Below are positions 7,139 through 13,057 of a DNA stretch of 13,057 bases, piece after piece. Position 1 is the first letter of the stretch, and every line of letters begins with the position of its first letter. The stretch lies in the NCBI GenBank assembly GCA_963628765.1, contig CAVGFV010000090.1:1-13057 (forward strand), written 5' to 3'. The stretch comes from Succinimonas sp963628765 (GTDB lineage: Bacteria > Pseudomonadota > Gammaproteobacteria > Enterobacterales > Succinivibrionaceae). The notes under the pieces were generated by a model. It ran no database searches. It was not told the origin of the DNA and saw only the letters and a list, made by a program, of their open reading frames with translations. A program made the translations under genes and the position numbers.

Positions 7139-7181
7139 ATACTTATCCAACTTTGAAGTAGTTTATTCTTTTAATTTAACA

Positions 7182-8390
7182 TTATTTTTTTGCAGGTGAT
7201 GCATTTTGCACTTGAATATCACCATCTCTTAAAGGAAGTTGCTTATAGTCGCATTTTACATCTTTAAGAAGACTCTCTGCTACCGGCCATCTTGCATCCA
7301 TAACCTTGACAGGAACTTTAAAAGAAAGCTCTTTAACAATTTTTGAGACACCTCGGCTAAATACAGAATCTGTAGCACATTGCTTCAACCAATATCCCCA
7401 AGCAAAAGCTTTATCTTCATTCTTTTTGCCAAATTCACCAGTATAGTAACTTGTGGTTAAAGTACTTGCCGCAAGCAAATCACCCATTCTTGCAAGTCGT
7501 TCTAAATAATCCACAATCTTTTTCATTGCTTCATCGCGGTGTTCTGTACTAGATTGAGACATATCAGAATAATAGCTAACAAATTTCCAATAAATTCGGC
7601 TTTTAATTGCTTTGACTTCTTCTGATTGATCATCATCATCGAGCTTTTTTAGAATATTCCCATATATGGTCCAAGATTTATTTATTAAATTCTTACCTTG
7701 TTCTGCATCTTTTGAGATACTAGCTTGGTAAAACAAATAATCAGCAAACATAAGAGCAGCTTCATTATTGCCTACTTCTGCTAACTTCTTTAATTCTGGA
7801 ACACCATTCTCATCCGTCAATTTTCCAGTTGCTTTTAAAACTCTTAAATAACGTAAAATTCCTTTTTCAGATGTATCAGCAGAAAGAGCTTTCATAAACT
7901 CTGCAGAATTACCTTGGTTATCAGTGCCATCATTGGATGTCTGATCATGTTGAGTAATAACATAAGCCGCCATTGCATCAAGATTTCCTTCCTTTGAAGC
8001 AAGGTATAAGAAATGACGTGCTTTTCTAGTATCAGGCTTTTCTTGAAAATCAAAACCATAAGCACCATAAACGTACCATAAACCTACAGTGTAATGTAAT
8101 TCAGGAGCCTTTAGATTTTGGGATGCTTCATTAATACATTCATTAAAAATTTTTGAAGTTAACTGATACTGTTTAAGATTATCGAGACAGGTATTGGTCT
8201 TATTAGCCGTTTCAGCGGTTAAAACGTCATCATTGGATTTTTCAACCGTAACTTTTTCTGTTTGTTGAGTCTCTTCTTTCAAAGACGTACTTTCTTGCTT
8301 TTGTGTATTCTCTCCACCGCATCCTAGTAGCACCACTGGAACCACAGAAAGCATACCTAAACCTAAAAAAAGTCTTCTTAAATACGACAT
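7182..8390 (-). CDS. Lipoprotein with Sel1/TPR-like repeats
   Basis: Probable outer-membrane lipoprotein and protein-interaction scaffold; specific function unknown. The best start is the second of two adjacent ATGs (8390), 6 nt after GAGG; a TTG at 8402 extends the frame but precedes the SD. The signal sequence ends in a lipobox VVLLGC (lipidated Cys24) followed by Gly, not the Asp that favours inner-membrane retention. A Gln/Thr/Glu-rich linker follows. The rest is helical, with Sel1-like units: WYVYGAYGFDFQEKPDTRKARHF then LASKEGNLDAMAAYV (about 105-145), LKKLAEVGNNEAALMFADYLF, and LERLARMGDLLAASTLTTSYYTGEFG. The 402-residue gene is first in the minus-strand cluster and ends 43 bp before the next start. 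A hairpin lies in its leader or promoter region. MotX of polar flagella also carries Sel1-like repeats, but no specific relationship is shown. Confidence 0.75.
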   Translation of the reverse strand: MSYLRRLFLGLGMLSVVPVVLLGCGGENTQKQESTSLKEETQQTEKVTVEKSNDDVLTAETANKTNTCLDNLKQYQLTSKIFNECINEASQNLKAPELHYTVGLWYVYGAYGFDFQEKPDTRKARHFLYLASKEGNLDAMAAYVITQHDQTSNDGTDNQGNSAEFMKALSADTSEKGILRYLRVLKATGKLTDENGVPELKKLAEVGNNEAALMFADYLFYQASISKDAEQGKNLINKSWTIYGNILKKLDDDDQSEEVKAIKSRIYWKFVSYYSDMSQSSTEHRDEAMKKIVDYLERLARMGDLLAASTLTTSYYTGEFGKKNEDKAFAWGYWLKQCATDSVFSRGVSKIVKELSFKVPVKVMDARWPVAESLLKDVKCDYKQLPLRDGDIQVQNASPAKK

Positions 8391-8456
8391 CATTGGCCTC
8401 AAAAAACATTTTCTACTAAGGATCGAATCAATTTATCTAATAATTAAGTAACTGTT

Positions 8457-8484
8457 GGCAGCATAAAATGTGTTTTATGTTGCC
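8457..8484. promoter_or_regulatory. 28-bp inverted repeat upstream of the lipoprotein cluster
   Basis: GGCAGCATAAAA and TTTTATGTTGCC form a 12-bp stem (one mismatch in DNA, a G-U pair on the plus-strand transcript) around TGTG. It lies 67 bp before the lipoprotein start in a divergent promoter region, with no gene running into it, so it is more likely an operator or leader structure than a terminator. Confidence 0.5.
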
Positions 8485-8558
8485 TAGTTGATCTTTATTT
8501 CATTAGTTTTTTTGATCTTAACGCAAATATCCTCAGTGTCCTCATTATTGCATTTGGC

Positions 8559-8645
8559 AAAATACCTAAAACATTAGACTTTGTCTATACAAAGTGATTG
8601 ATAGTCATACGTATACAACAAAAAATTTTATAACTTAGGTATTTT
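8559..8645. repeat. Spaced 11-bp inverted repeat with nested palindromes
   Basis: AAAATACCTAA (8559-8569) and TTAGGTATTTT (8635-8645) are exact inverted copies 65 bp apart. Between them lie ACTTTG-N6-CAAAGT (8578-8595) and the palindrome ATACGTAT (8607-8614). No ORF is present. It may be a regulatory region for one or both divergent units. Confidence 0.45.
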
Positions 8646-8656
8646 AATAAAATTAA

Positions 8657-8672
8657 GGGCAAACGCTCTACT
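8657..8672 (+). promoter_or_regulatory. Weak PurR-box-like sequence upstream of purT
   Basis: GGGCAAACGCTCTACT keeps the GCAAACG half of the gammaproteobacterial PurR consensus (ANGCAANCGNTTNCNT) with three mismatches elsewhere. It lies 30 bp before the candidate -35. Plausible for a purine gene, but the right half is poor. Confidence 0.25.
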
Positions 8673-8701
8673 GAATACCAAATGTCATTCTTATAGAAGT
8701 A

Positions 8702-8730
8702 TTGTAAAAAAACACATCGATGGCTATAAT
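8702..8730 (+). promoter_or_regulatory. Candidate purT promoter P1
   Basis: TTGTAA (8702-8707), 17 bp, then a consensus TATAAT (8725-8730), placing the start of transcription about 50 bp before the purT ATG. Confidence 0.5.
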
Positions 8731-8758
8731 TTTACAAATTGTAATTTCACACTATATT
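8731..8758 (+). promoter_or_regulatory. Alternative purT promoter P2 with overlapping palindrome
   Basis: TTTACA (8731-8736), 16 bp, TATATT (8753-8758). The -35 overlaps the palindrome TTACAA-A-TTGTAA (8732-8744), and another TTGTAA is the -35 of P1, so the repeated half-site could be an operator. Confidence 0.35.
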
Positions 8759-8788
8759 AATAGATTTAGATAGGAAGGCTCGTAAGCT

Positions 8789-9970
8789 ATGCTAGGTACT
8801 CCTTTTACTCCAAACACAACCAAAGCTCTTTTATTAGGTTGTGGTGAACTCGGCAAAGAAATTTGCATTGAATTACAAAGACTAGGAGTGGAGGTAATTG
8901 GTGTAGATCGCTATAGTAATGCTCCTGCAATGCAAGTAGCCCACAAGTCTCATGTTATAAACATGCTTGATGGTGATGAACTTGCAAAAATCGTTGCTGA
9001 AGAGAAACCTGACTATATTATCCCTGAAATTGAAGCAATCGCTACCGATCGCCTTCATGAATTCGAAGAACAAGGTATCACTGTAGTTCCAAGTAGCTTT
9101 GCTGCAAAGACAACCATGGATCGTGAAGGAATCAGAACACTTGCTGCTGAAAAATTAAAAATTCCTACGTCTAAGTATGTGTTTGCAGAGACCTTTGAAG
9201 AATTCAAAGCAGGTATTGAAAAAATAGGTTTACCTTGCGTTGTAAAGCCAGTAATGAGCTCTTCTGGCAAAGGACAATCTATAGTTAAATCCGAAGATCA
9301 AATTGAACACGCATGGAAAGCTGCGCATGACGAAGGACGTGGTCATAAGCAGAAAGTAATTATCGAAGAATTTTTAAAGTTCGATTATGAAATTACACTT
9401 CTTACTGTTCATGCTGTTGATGGATTCCATTTCTGCCCTCCTATCGGACACCACCAAGTTGATGGCGACTACCATGAAAGCTGGCAACCACAGCGTATGT
9501 CTGAACAGACTTTGATCAAGGCTCAATATATCGCAAAAGAGGTTGTTGATGCTTTAGATGGTTATGGTATTTATGGTGTTGAATTGTTCGTTGTTGGTGA
9601 TGACGTGCTTTTCAGTGAAGTATCTCCACGCCCTCACGATACCGGTATGGTTACAATGATTTCTCAGAATCTAAGTGAGTTTGCACTTCACGTTAGAGCT
9701 ATACTTGGTCTTCCAATCGGCAAGATTATTTCTTATGGACCATCTGCTTCAGTTGCAATACTTGGTGATGGTGATTCTAAGAGCATTTCTTTCGATAATA
9801 TTCCAGAAGCTTTAACCCAATGCCCAACTGCACAAATACGTTTGTTCGGTAAGCCTGAAATTCATGGCCACAGACGTCTTGGTGTTGTCCTTACAAACGG
9901 TAGCACTACAGAAGAGGCGGTGGAAGCAGGGAAGAGTGTTGCTTCAAAGATTAAAATTGTCTACAACTAG
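8789..9970 (+). CDS. purT: Formate-dependent phosphoribosylglycinamide formyltransferase (GAR transformylase 2)
   Basis: ATP-grasp enzyme of de novo purine synthesis that makes formyl-GAR from GAR, formate and ATP without a folate cofactor. The 393-residue product aligns along its full length with E. coli PurT (392). Visible motifs are LLLGCGELGKE (15-24, GAR-binding loop), VDRYSNAPAM, VAHKSHVINMLDGD, IVPEIEAIATD-like IIPEIEAIATD (78-87), VVKPVMSSSGKGQS (151-164, ATP-grasp phosphate loop), FDYEITLLTV, and GVELFV ... FSEVSPRPHDTGMVT (263-289, metal ligands). AGGAAGG lies about 10 nt before the ATG. Use of formate suits an anaerobic, formate-producing organism. It is followed after 74 bp by the DUF4250 gene and may be co-transcribed with it. 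Confidence 0.98.
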   Translation: MLGTPFTPNTTKALLLGCGELGKEICIELQRLGVEVIGVDRYSNAPAMQVAHKSHVINMLDGDELAKIVAEEKPDYIIPEIEAIATDRLHEFEEQGITVVPSSFAAKTTMDREGIRTLAAEKLKIPTSKYVFAETFEEFKAGIEKIGLPCVVKPVMSSSGKGQSIVKSEDQIEHAWKAAHDEGRGHKQKVIIEEFLKFDYEITLLTVHAVDGFHFCPPIGHHQVDGDYHESWQPQRMSEQTLIKAQYIAKEVVDALDGYGIYGVELFVVGDDVLFSEVSPRPHDTGMVTMISQNLSEFALHVRAILGLPIGKIISYGPSASVAILGDGDSKSISFDNIPEALTQCPTAQIRLFGKPEIHGHRRLGVVLTNGSTTEEAVEAGKSVASKIKIVYN

Positions 9971-10005
9971 GCTGATGCATAACAATATCATCTGATGAAT
10001 GGAAA

Positions 10006-10031
10006 GCAGTAGATACATCAATATCTACTGC
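10006..10031 (+). promoter_or_regulatory. Perfect hairpin immediately upstream of the DUF4250 ribosome binding site
   Basis: GCAGTAGATA and TATCTACTGC form a perfect 10-bp stem around CATCAA, ending 3 nt before the GGAG Shine-Dalgarno (10035-10038). There is no T-tract, so it is not a classical terminator. It could be an RNA processing or stability element, a protein-binding site or a translational control hairpin. Confidence 0.6.
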
Positions 10032-10044
10032 CTTGGAGAACCAA

Positions 10045-10233
10045 ATGAATCTCGAAAATTACAAACAGATGGATCCTTTCATTCTATATTCAGCAATTAA
10101 TATGAAGCTTAGGGATGAAAGCATAAAACTTGATGAGCTCTGTAAAGTTTATGATTTAGATCTTGATGAGCTTGTGAAGATTTTATCCAAAGCAGGATTT
10201 ACATACGATAAAGAAGTAAATCAATTCCGCTAA
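10045..10233 (+). CDS. DUF4250 family small protein
   Basis: The 62-residue acidic protein matches the DUF4250 pattern as I know it: MDPFILYSAINMKLRDE, then LDELCKVYDLDLDELVKILSKAGFTY, then a terminal EVNQFR. The middle looks like a small helix-turn-helix-like helical fold (LDELCKVYDLDLDELVKIL). The function of the family is not known to me. The ATG at 10045 is 6 nt after GGAG; the in-frame TTG at 10033 precedes the SD and is rejected. It lies between purT and the ExoI-like gene (32 bp downstream) and is probably co-transcribed with the latter. Confidence 0.85.
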   Translation: MNLENYKQMDPFILYSAINMKLRDESIKLDELCKVYDLDLDELVKILSKAGFTYDKEVNQFR

Positions 10234-10265
10234 ATACCTACAACTATTTTTGAGTTTTTATCAAC

Positions 10266-11531
10266 ATGTTGTTCCTTCATCTGATTCCTTTTAATGAAGA
10301 ACATGAGCCGTTCTATTTAAAATACAGTCTTGTTCGCTCTACTTCCTTAGACAATGTAGAAGAAAAAGATAAAACAAAGATAAAAACTAATGGTGAATTT
10401 ACTGTTGCACCAAGGGTAGGTATTTTCCCAGCACCAGAATATATTCCAGGTTGTCCTTGGGATATGACCGATAAACTTAAAACATCCTATTCTTTATCGC
10501 AGGCAAGAAAAATTTTAGGAGTTCTGTTAAAAGATCCAGCTGCCGATGTTCTGATATTCTCCAACACTAGGAGCCTTATTACCTTCAACAGGCTTTTAGA
10601 ACGCTTATTACTAAACGTTCCAAGTGTTAAATTGATATCATTCAAATGCATTTTAAGGGCAGCCTCATTATTTAAAAAGGTGTTCCCATATAATGGTGAA
10701 AGTAATCTCTGTAAACTTTGCCAGAATTTCGGAATATCTGTAACCGATCAATTAACTGCTGTAAAAGAACTATTCAATCTGATTCAAAAAAAGGAACCCA
10801 AACTTCTAAATTTCTTTCTATATCAGAAACAAAACGTAGAGGACTTCCAGCCTTTCTCAGCTAAAAAACTACTAGCAGCAGTTGGCGAAAAAAACTTCAA
10901 TTTGATATTGCCTTTAGTTAATTCTAGTAATGGATACATTGGTTGGGATCTTGCTTATACACCAAGCAATACCATATCTAACTTAGGATGGGTAAAATTT
11001 AGCACCAGTGGTGATCTTTTAATAAGCCCTGCATCTGTTGTAACATCTGAATTACTAGAACACTTAAATCTTGATAAGAACGTTATCAATACCAATTTTG
11101 CTTCGCTATTAAAACTTATTCTAGACAGCGAATTCAAAAAAACAGCAATGGATATTGCTTTCAATCAAACTGAGTATTCACAAATTCTCAAAAACCTTAA
11201 CAGCAGTGATATAAATCATGATGTTATGTATTCAAAGGAATACATGGATATCTGCAATGGTGATACCTCACCTGCTGGATTAGTTGGGGTTCTTCCTAGT
11301 GTTTCTAATAGTGTTAGAACAACAATCTTAGATTACCTTTTCAGTGAAGCACCAGATTTGCTCCCAGAACTTTATTTATCAGTATATTCAGACGTATGCC
11401 AAGATCGCATCTACGATAAAAGAGATACTTTTATCGGAAGAATTAATAGTCTCGGAGAGAAATTAGAAAAAGACACTGTTGCTATCAGTAGACTAAAAAG
11501 AATGCTTGATTTCCTCAAGAAAAATGGCTAA
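10266..11531 (+). CDS. Exonuclease I (SbcB)-like protein, apparently catalytically dead
   Basis: The 421 residues follow E. coli ExoI in order. FPAPEYIPGCPWDMTDKLKT-SYSLSQAR matches the ExoI stretch KPADDYLPQPGAVLITG-ITPQEAR. LIFSNTRSLITFNRLLERLL matches LGYNNVRFDDEVTRNIFYRN. EPKLLNFFLYQKQ matches QPRLFDYLFTHRN. GYIGWDLAYTP matches NTSWVAPLAWHP, and LPELYLSVYSDVCQDRI matches the C-terminal domain. The DEDDh active site seems lost: the D15/E17 motif HDYETF reads HLIPF; RFDDE reads RSLIT; and H181/D186 in HDAMAD read T160 and A165. The nuclease fold, SH3-like and C-terminal helical regions are otherwise kept, with no frameshift, so this is a maintained, diverged gene. Only the ATG at 10266 is available (in-frame stop 15 bp upstream) and its SD is weak. 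A DNA-, SSB- or protein-binding role is inferred. Confidence 0.65.
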   Translation: MLFLHLIPFNEEHEPFYLKYSLVRSTSLDNVEEKDKTKIKTNGEFTVAPRVGIFPAPEYIPGCPWDMTDKLKTSYSLSQARKILGVLLKDPAADVLIFSNTRSLITFNRLLERLLLNVPSVKLISFKCILRAASLFKKVFPYNGESNLCKLCQNFGISVTDQLTAVKELFNLIQKKEPKLLNFFLYQKQNVEDFQPFSAKKLLAAVGEKNFNLILPLVNSSNGYIGWDLAYTPSNTISNLGWVKFSTSGDLLISPASVVTSELLEHLNLDKNVINTNFASLLKLILDSEFKKTAMDIAFNQTEYSQILKNLNSSDINHDVMYSKEYMDICNGDTSPAGLVGVLPSVSNSVRTTILDYLFSEAPDLLPELYLSVYSDVCQDRIYDKRDTFIGRINSLGEKLEKDTVAISRLKRMLDFLKKNG

Positions 11532-11550
11532 CATTGCCACCCGTTTCATA

Positions 11551-11608
11551 GTTTAAACAAAAAATTCAATAAAAATATTGCAATTTCGTTTAAACGTCTT
11601 GTTTAAAA
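11551..11608. promoter_or_regulatory. Three GTTTAAA boxes upstream of the MATE gene
   Basis: GTTTAAAC occurs at 11551-11558 and 11588-11595 (the latter within the perfect 10-bp palindrome CGTTTAAACG), and GTTTAAAA at 11601-11608. A weak promoter (TTGCAA 11578-11583, 18 bp, TTTAAA 11602-11607) would hold the second box in its spacer and the third over its -10. This suggests a repressor binding region, although TTTAAA strings are common in AT-rich DNA. Confidence 0.4.
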
Positions 11609-11634
11609 TTTAGCAAATAACTTTTACTAATAAT

Positions 11635-13035
11635 ATGGCAAACGATTATAGCTCTTTCAGACTAGAAGTTTGGAACTTATTAAAGCTTGCACTACCTATT
11701 TTAGTAGCACAGCTTACAGGAACCTTTGTTGCGCTTACAGACTCATATATGTCTGCACAGGCAGGAACCGAGGATCTTGCAGCAATTGCACTAGGAGGGG
11801 CTTACTGGACCCCATTTTTCGTATTTGCGTCAGGTTTTACATTAGCATTGTCTCCTTTGGTAGCTATCTATATTGGTGCCAAGAAAAAAGAAATGATTCC
11901 TAAGTTAATGTCCAACGCAATGTTGCTTACCATAATAATTGGCGCCTTATCATCAATTATGGTTATTATCCTACCGCATCTTCTAGCAAGACCTGATATG
12001 GATCCTATACTTCTTACCAAAGCAAAGGATTACTGTTTTTGGGTTGGTGTGGGCATATTAGGAACCACTATAGGTACCTTGGTAAAAAACGGTATTGAAG
12101 GTTCTTCCATCACTGTTCCTTCTATGATAATCGGCTTTGTAATGGTTGGAGCTAATATCCCTTTAAACTGGATGCTTATTTATGGTCATCTCGGTTTACC
12201 AGCTCTTGGAGCAAAAGGGTGCGGTATTGCTACTTGTATATCAATGTGGCTATCAATGGTGCTGTTCATTACTTATGCCAAAACAAGCTCCAAACTTAAA
12301 AATAGGCAAATATTTTTATTAAAGTATTCTCCAATAGAAAAAGAGATCCTGATAAAGATCTTAAAAGTCGGTATATCACTTGCTATTGGCACTGTAATAG
12401 AGGTTCTTGCTATTTCCTTCCTAGGTTATGCCTCTGCTATTATGGGACCAAAAATCACAGCAGCTCACCAAATAGTGAATTCAGTTTGTCTTTTCACTTA
12501 TGTGTTACCTTTAGCAATGGGTACCTCAATAGCAATCAGAATTGGTCAAAACATTGGACTCGGTTCTGTAGAAAAGATAAAGAGAAGTATTAAGAGTGGT
12601 TTACTGCTTTCTTTAATTATTATCATCCCTTCAGCATTTTTGGTATATTCATTTAGAGAAGAGATAACCGGCCTCTATACAAAAGATCCTGAAATATTTT
12701 CACTAGGCGTGCTTTTGTTCAACGCTGTCTTTATATACCAATTATTAGATCCATTCTTTGGTGTTGGTCTAGGTATCGTAAGAGGCTTCGGTGACAACCG
12801 CACTGTATTTATTGGTAATTTAGGATTCTTCCTTTGTCTTGGTGTTCCTGCTGGCTATTTTCTTGGCTTCACTGATGTTTTTGGTAAAGTTTACGGTCTT
12901 CCAGGAATGTGGTTTGTTCTTATAGGAGCATATGGCCTACTGGGCACCACTTATTGGATAAGATCTAGAACACTTTTAAAGAATGCCAATAGATACATTG
13001 AATTAAACTGTAACGATATAAATTTAGGTATGTAA
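11635..13035 (+). CDS. NorM-type MATE family multidrug efflux transporter
   Basis: Inner-membrane secondary transporter that exports cationic or aromatic compounds using a Na+ or H+ gradient. The 466 residues show about twelve hydrophobic segments in two homologous halves. NorM-type features are ALPILVAQLTGTFVALTDSYMSA (D36), IPLNWMLIYGHLGLPALGAKGCGIAT, VGISLAIGTVIEVLAISFLG (E256), AAHQIVNSVCLFTYVLPLAMGTSIAIRIGQNIG, and LLDPFFGVGLGIVRGFGDNR (D372). D36, E256 and D372 correspond to the cation-coordinating acids of Vibrio NorM (D36, E255, D371), so it is probably functional. It lies 103 bp after the ExoI-like gene with its own candidate promoter. The Shine-Dalgarno is weak. The substrate cannot be predicted. 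Nothing identifiable follows it up to the window end. Confidence 0.93.
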   Translation: MANDYSSFRLEVWNLLKLALPILVAQLTGTFVALTDSYMSAQAGTEDLAAIALGGAYWTPFFVFASGFTLALSPLVAIYIGAKKKEMIPKLMSNAMLLTIIIGALSSIMVIILPHLLARPDMDPILLTKAKDYCFWVGVGILGTTIGTLVKNGIEGSSITVPSMIIGFVMVGANIPLNWMLIYGHLGLPALGAKGCGIATCISMWLSMVLFITYAKTSSKLKNRQIFLLKYSPIEKEILIKILKVGISLAIGTVIEVLAISFLGYASAIMGPKITAAHQIVNSVCLFTYVLPLAMGTSIAIRIGQNIGLGSVEKIKRSIKSGLLLSLIIIIPSAFLVYSFREEITGLYTKDPEIFSLGVLLFNAVFIYQLLDPFFGVGLGIVRGFGDNRTVFIGNLGFFLCLGVPAGYFLGFTDVFGKVYGLPGMWFVLIGAYGLLGTTYWIRSRTLLKNANRYIELNCNDINLGM

Positions 13036-13057
13036 TTTAATTACTAATCTTACGAAA

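Noticed and set aside
7139..7150. TTG start extending the repeat protein by four residues
   Set aside because: The ATG at 7138 gives a normal signal peptide and correct spacing from the GGAT sequence, which would lie inside the longer version.
8391..8402. TTG start of the lipoprotein gene
   Set aside because: The GAGG Shine-Dalgarno lies after the TTG and 6 nt before the second ATG.
8457..8484. Intrinsic terminator
   Set aside because: No transcribed gene leads into it from either side, and no immediate T-tract follows on either strand.
10006..10031. Rho-independent terminator of purT
   Set aside because: The stem is followed by CTTGGAG with no T-run, and it is placed directly at the next gene's ribosome binding site.

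Overview
The window looks like a low-GC gammaproteobacterium, plausibly an anaerobic Aeromonadales / Succinivibrionaceae-type organism. This is inferred from the gene mix (E. coli-like nth, single-metal NagA and PurT, FimV/HubP-like envelope proteins, an exonuclease I relative, NorM-type MATE, DUF4250) in very AT-rich DNA; there is no rRNA marker. A run of 32 Ns at 6336-6367 shows it is a draft assembly. There are ten protein genes and no tRNA, rRNA, IS element or CRISPR array.

Left half, all on the minus strand, in transcription order. A four-gene envelope cluster runs from 8390 to 2069: a Sel1-repeat-like lipoprotein; a long Lys/Glu-rich repeat protein with a C-terminal FimV-type LysM-like domain; a small basic secreted protein; and a FimV/HubP-like single-pass membrane protein whose cytoplasmic tail ends in three copies of a DEWAQALNEQ motif. 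A hairpin terminator at 1990-2038 follows. Next comes a nagA-nth pair (1838 to 160) with its own promoter and a perfect palindromic operator candidate; the nth ribosome binding site overlaps the nagA stop. Positions 1-159 downstream of nth hold no gene and no convincing terminator.

The 398-bp region between the divergent lipoprotein and purT start codons (8391-8788) has no ORF but several dyad symmetries and two plausible purT promoters.

Right half, all on the plus strand: purT, a DUF4250 protein with a perfect hairpin just before its ribosome binding site, a diverged exonuclease I (SbcB) relative in which all catalytic acidic/His positions appear replaced, and a NorM-type MATE transporter preceded by three GTTTAAA boxes.

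The part most likely to be new is the envelope cluster: two different proteins sharing a FimV-type domain flanked by cysteines, one carrying a triplicated motif resembling the FliN N-terminus (suggesting polar/flagellar tethering), with a lipoprotein and a small secreted protein. The apparently catalytically dead ExoI paralogue is the second. Two homopolymer tracts at the junction of the middle two cluster genes look like frame-disrupting indels (sequencing error, slippage or phase variation).
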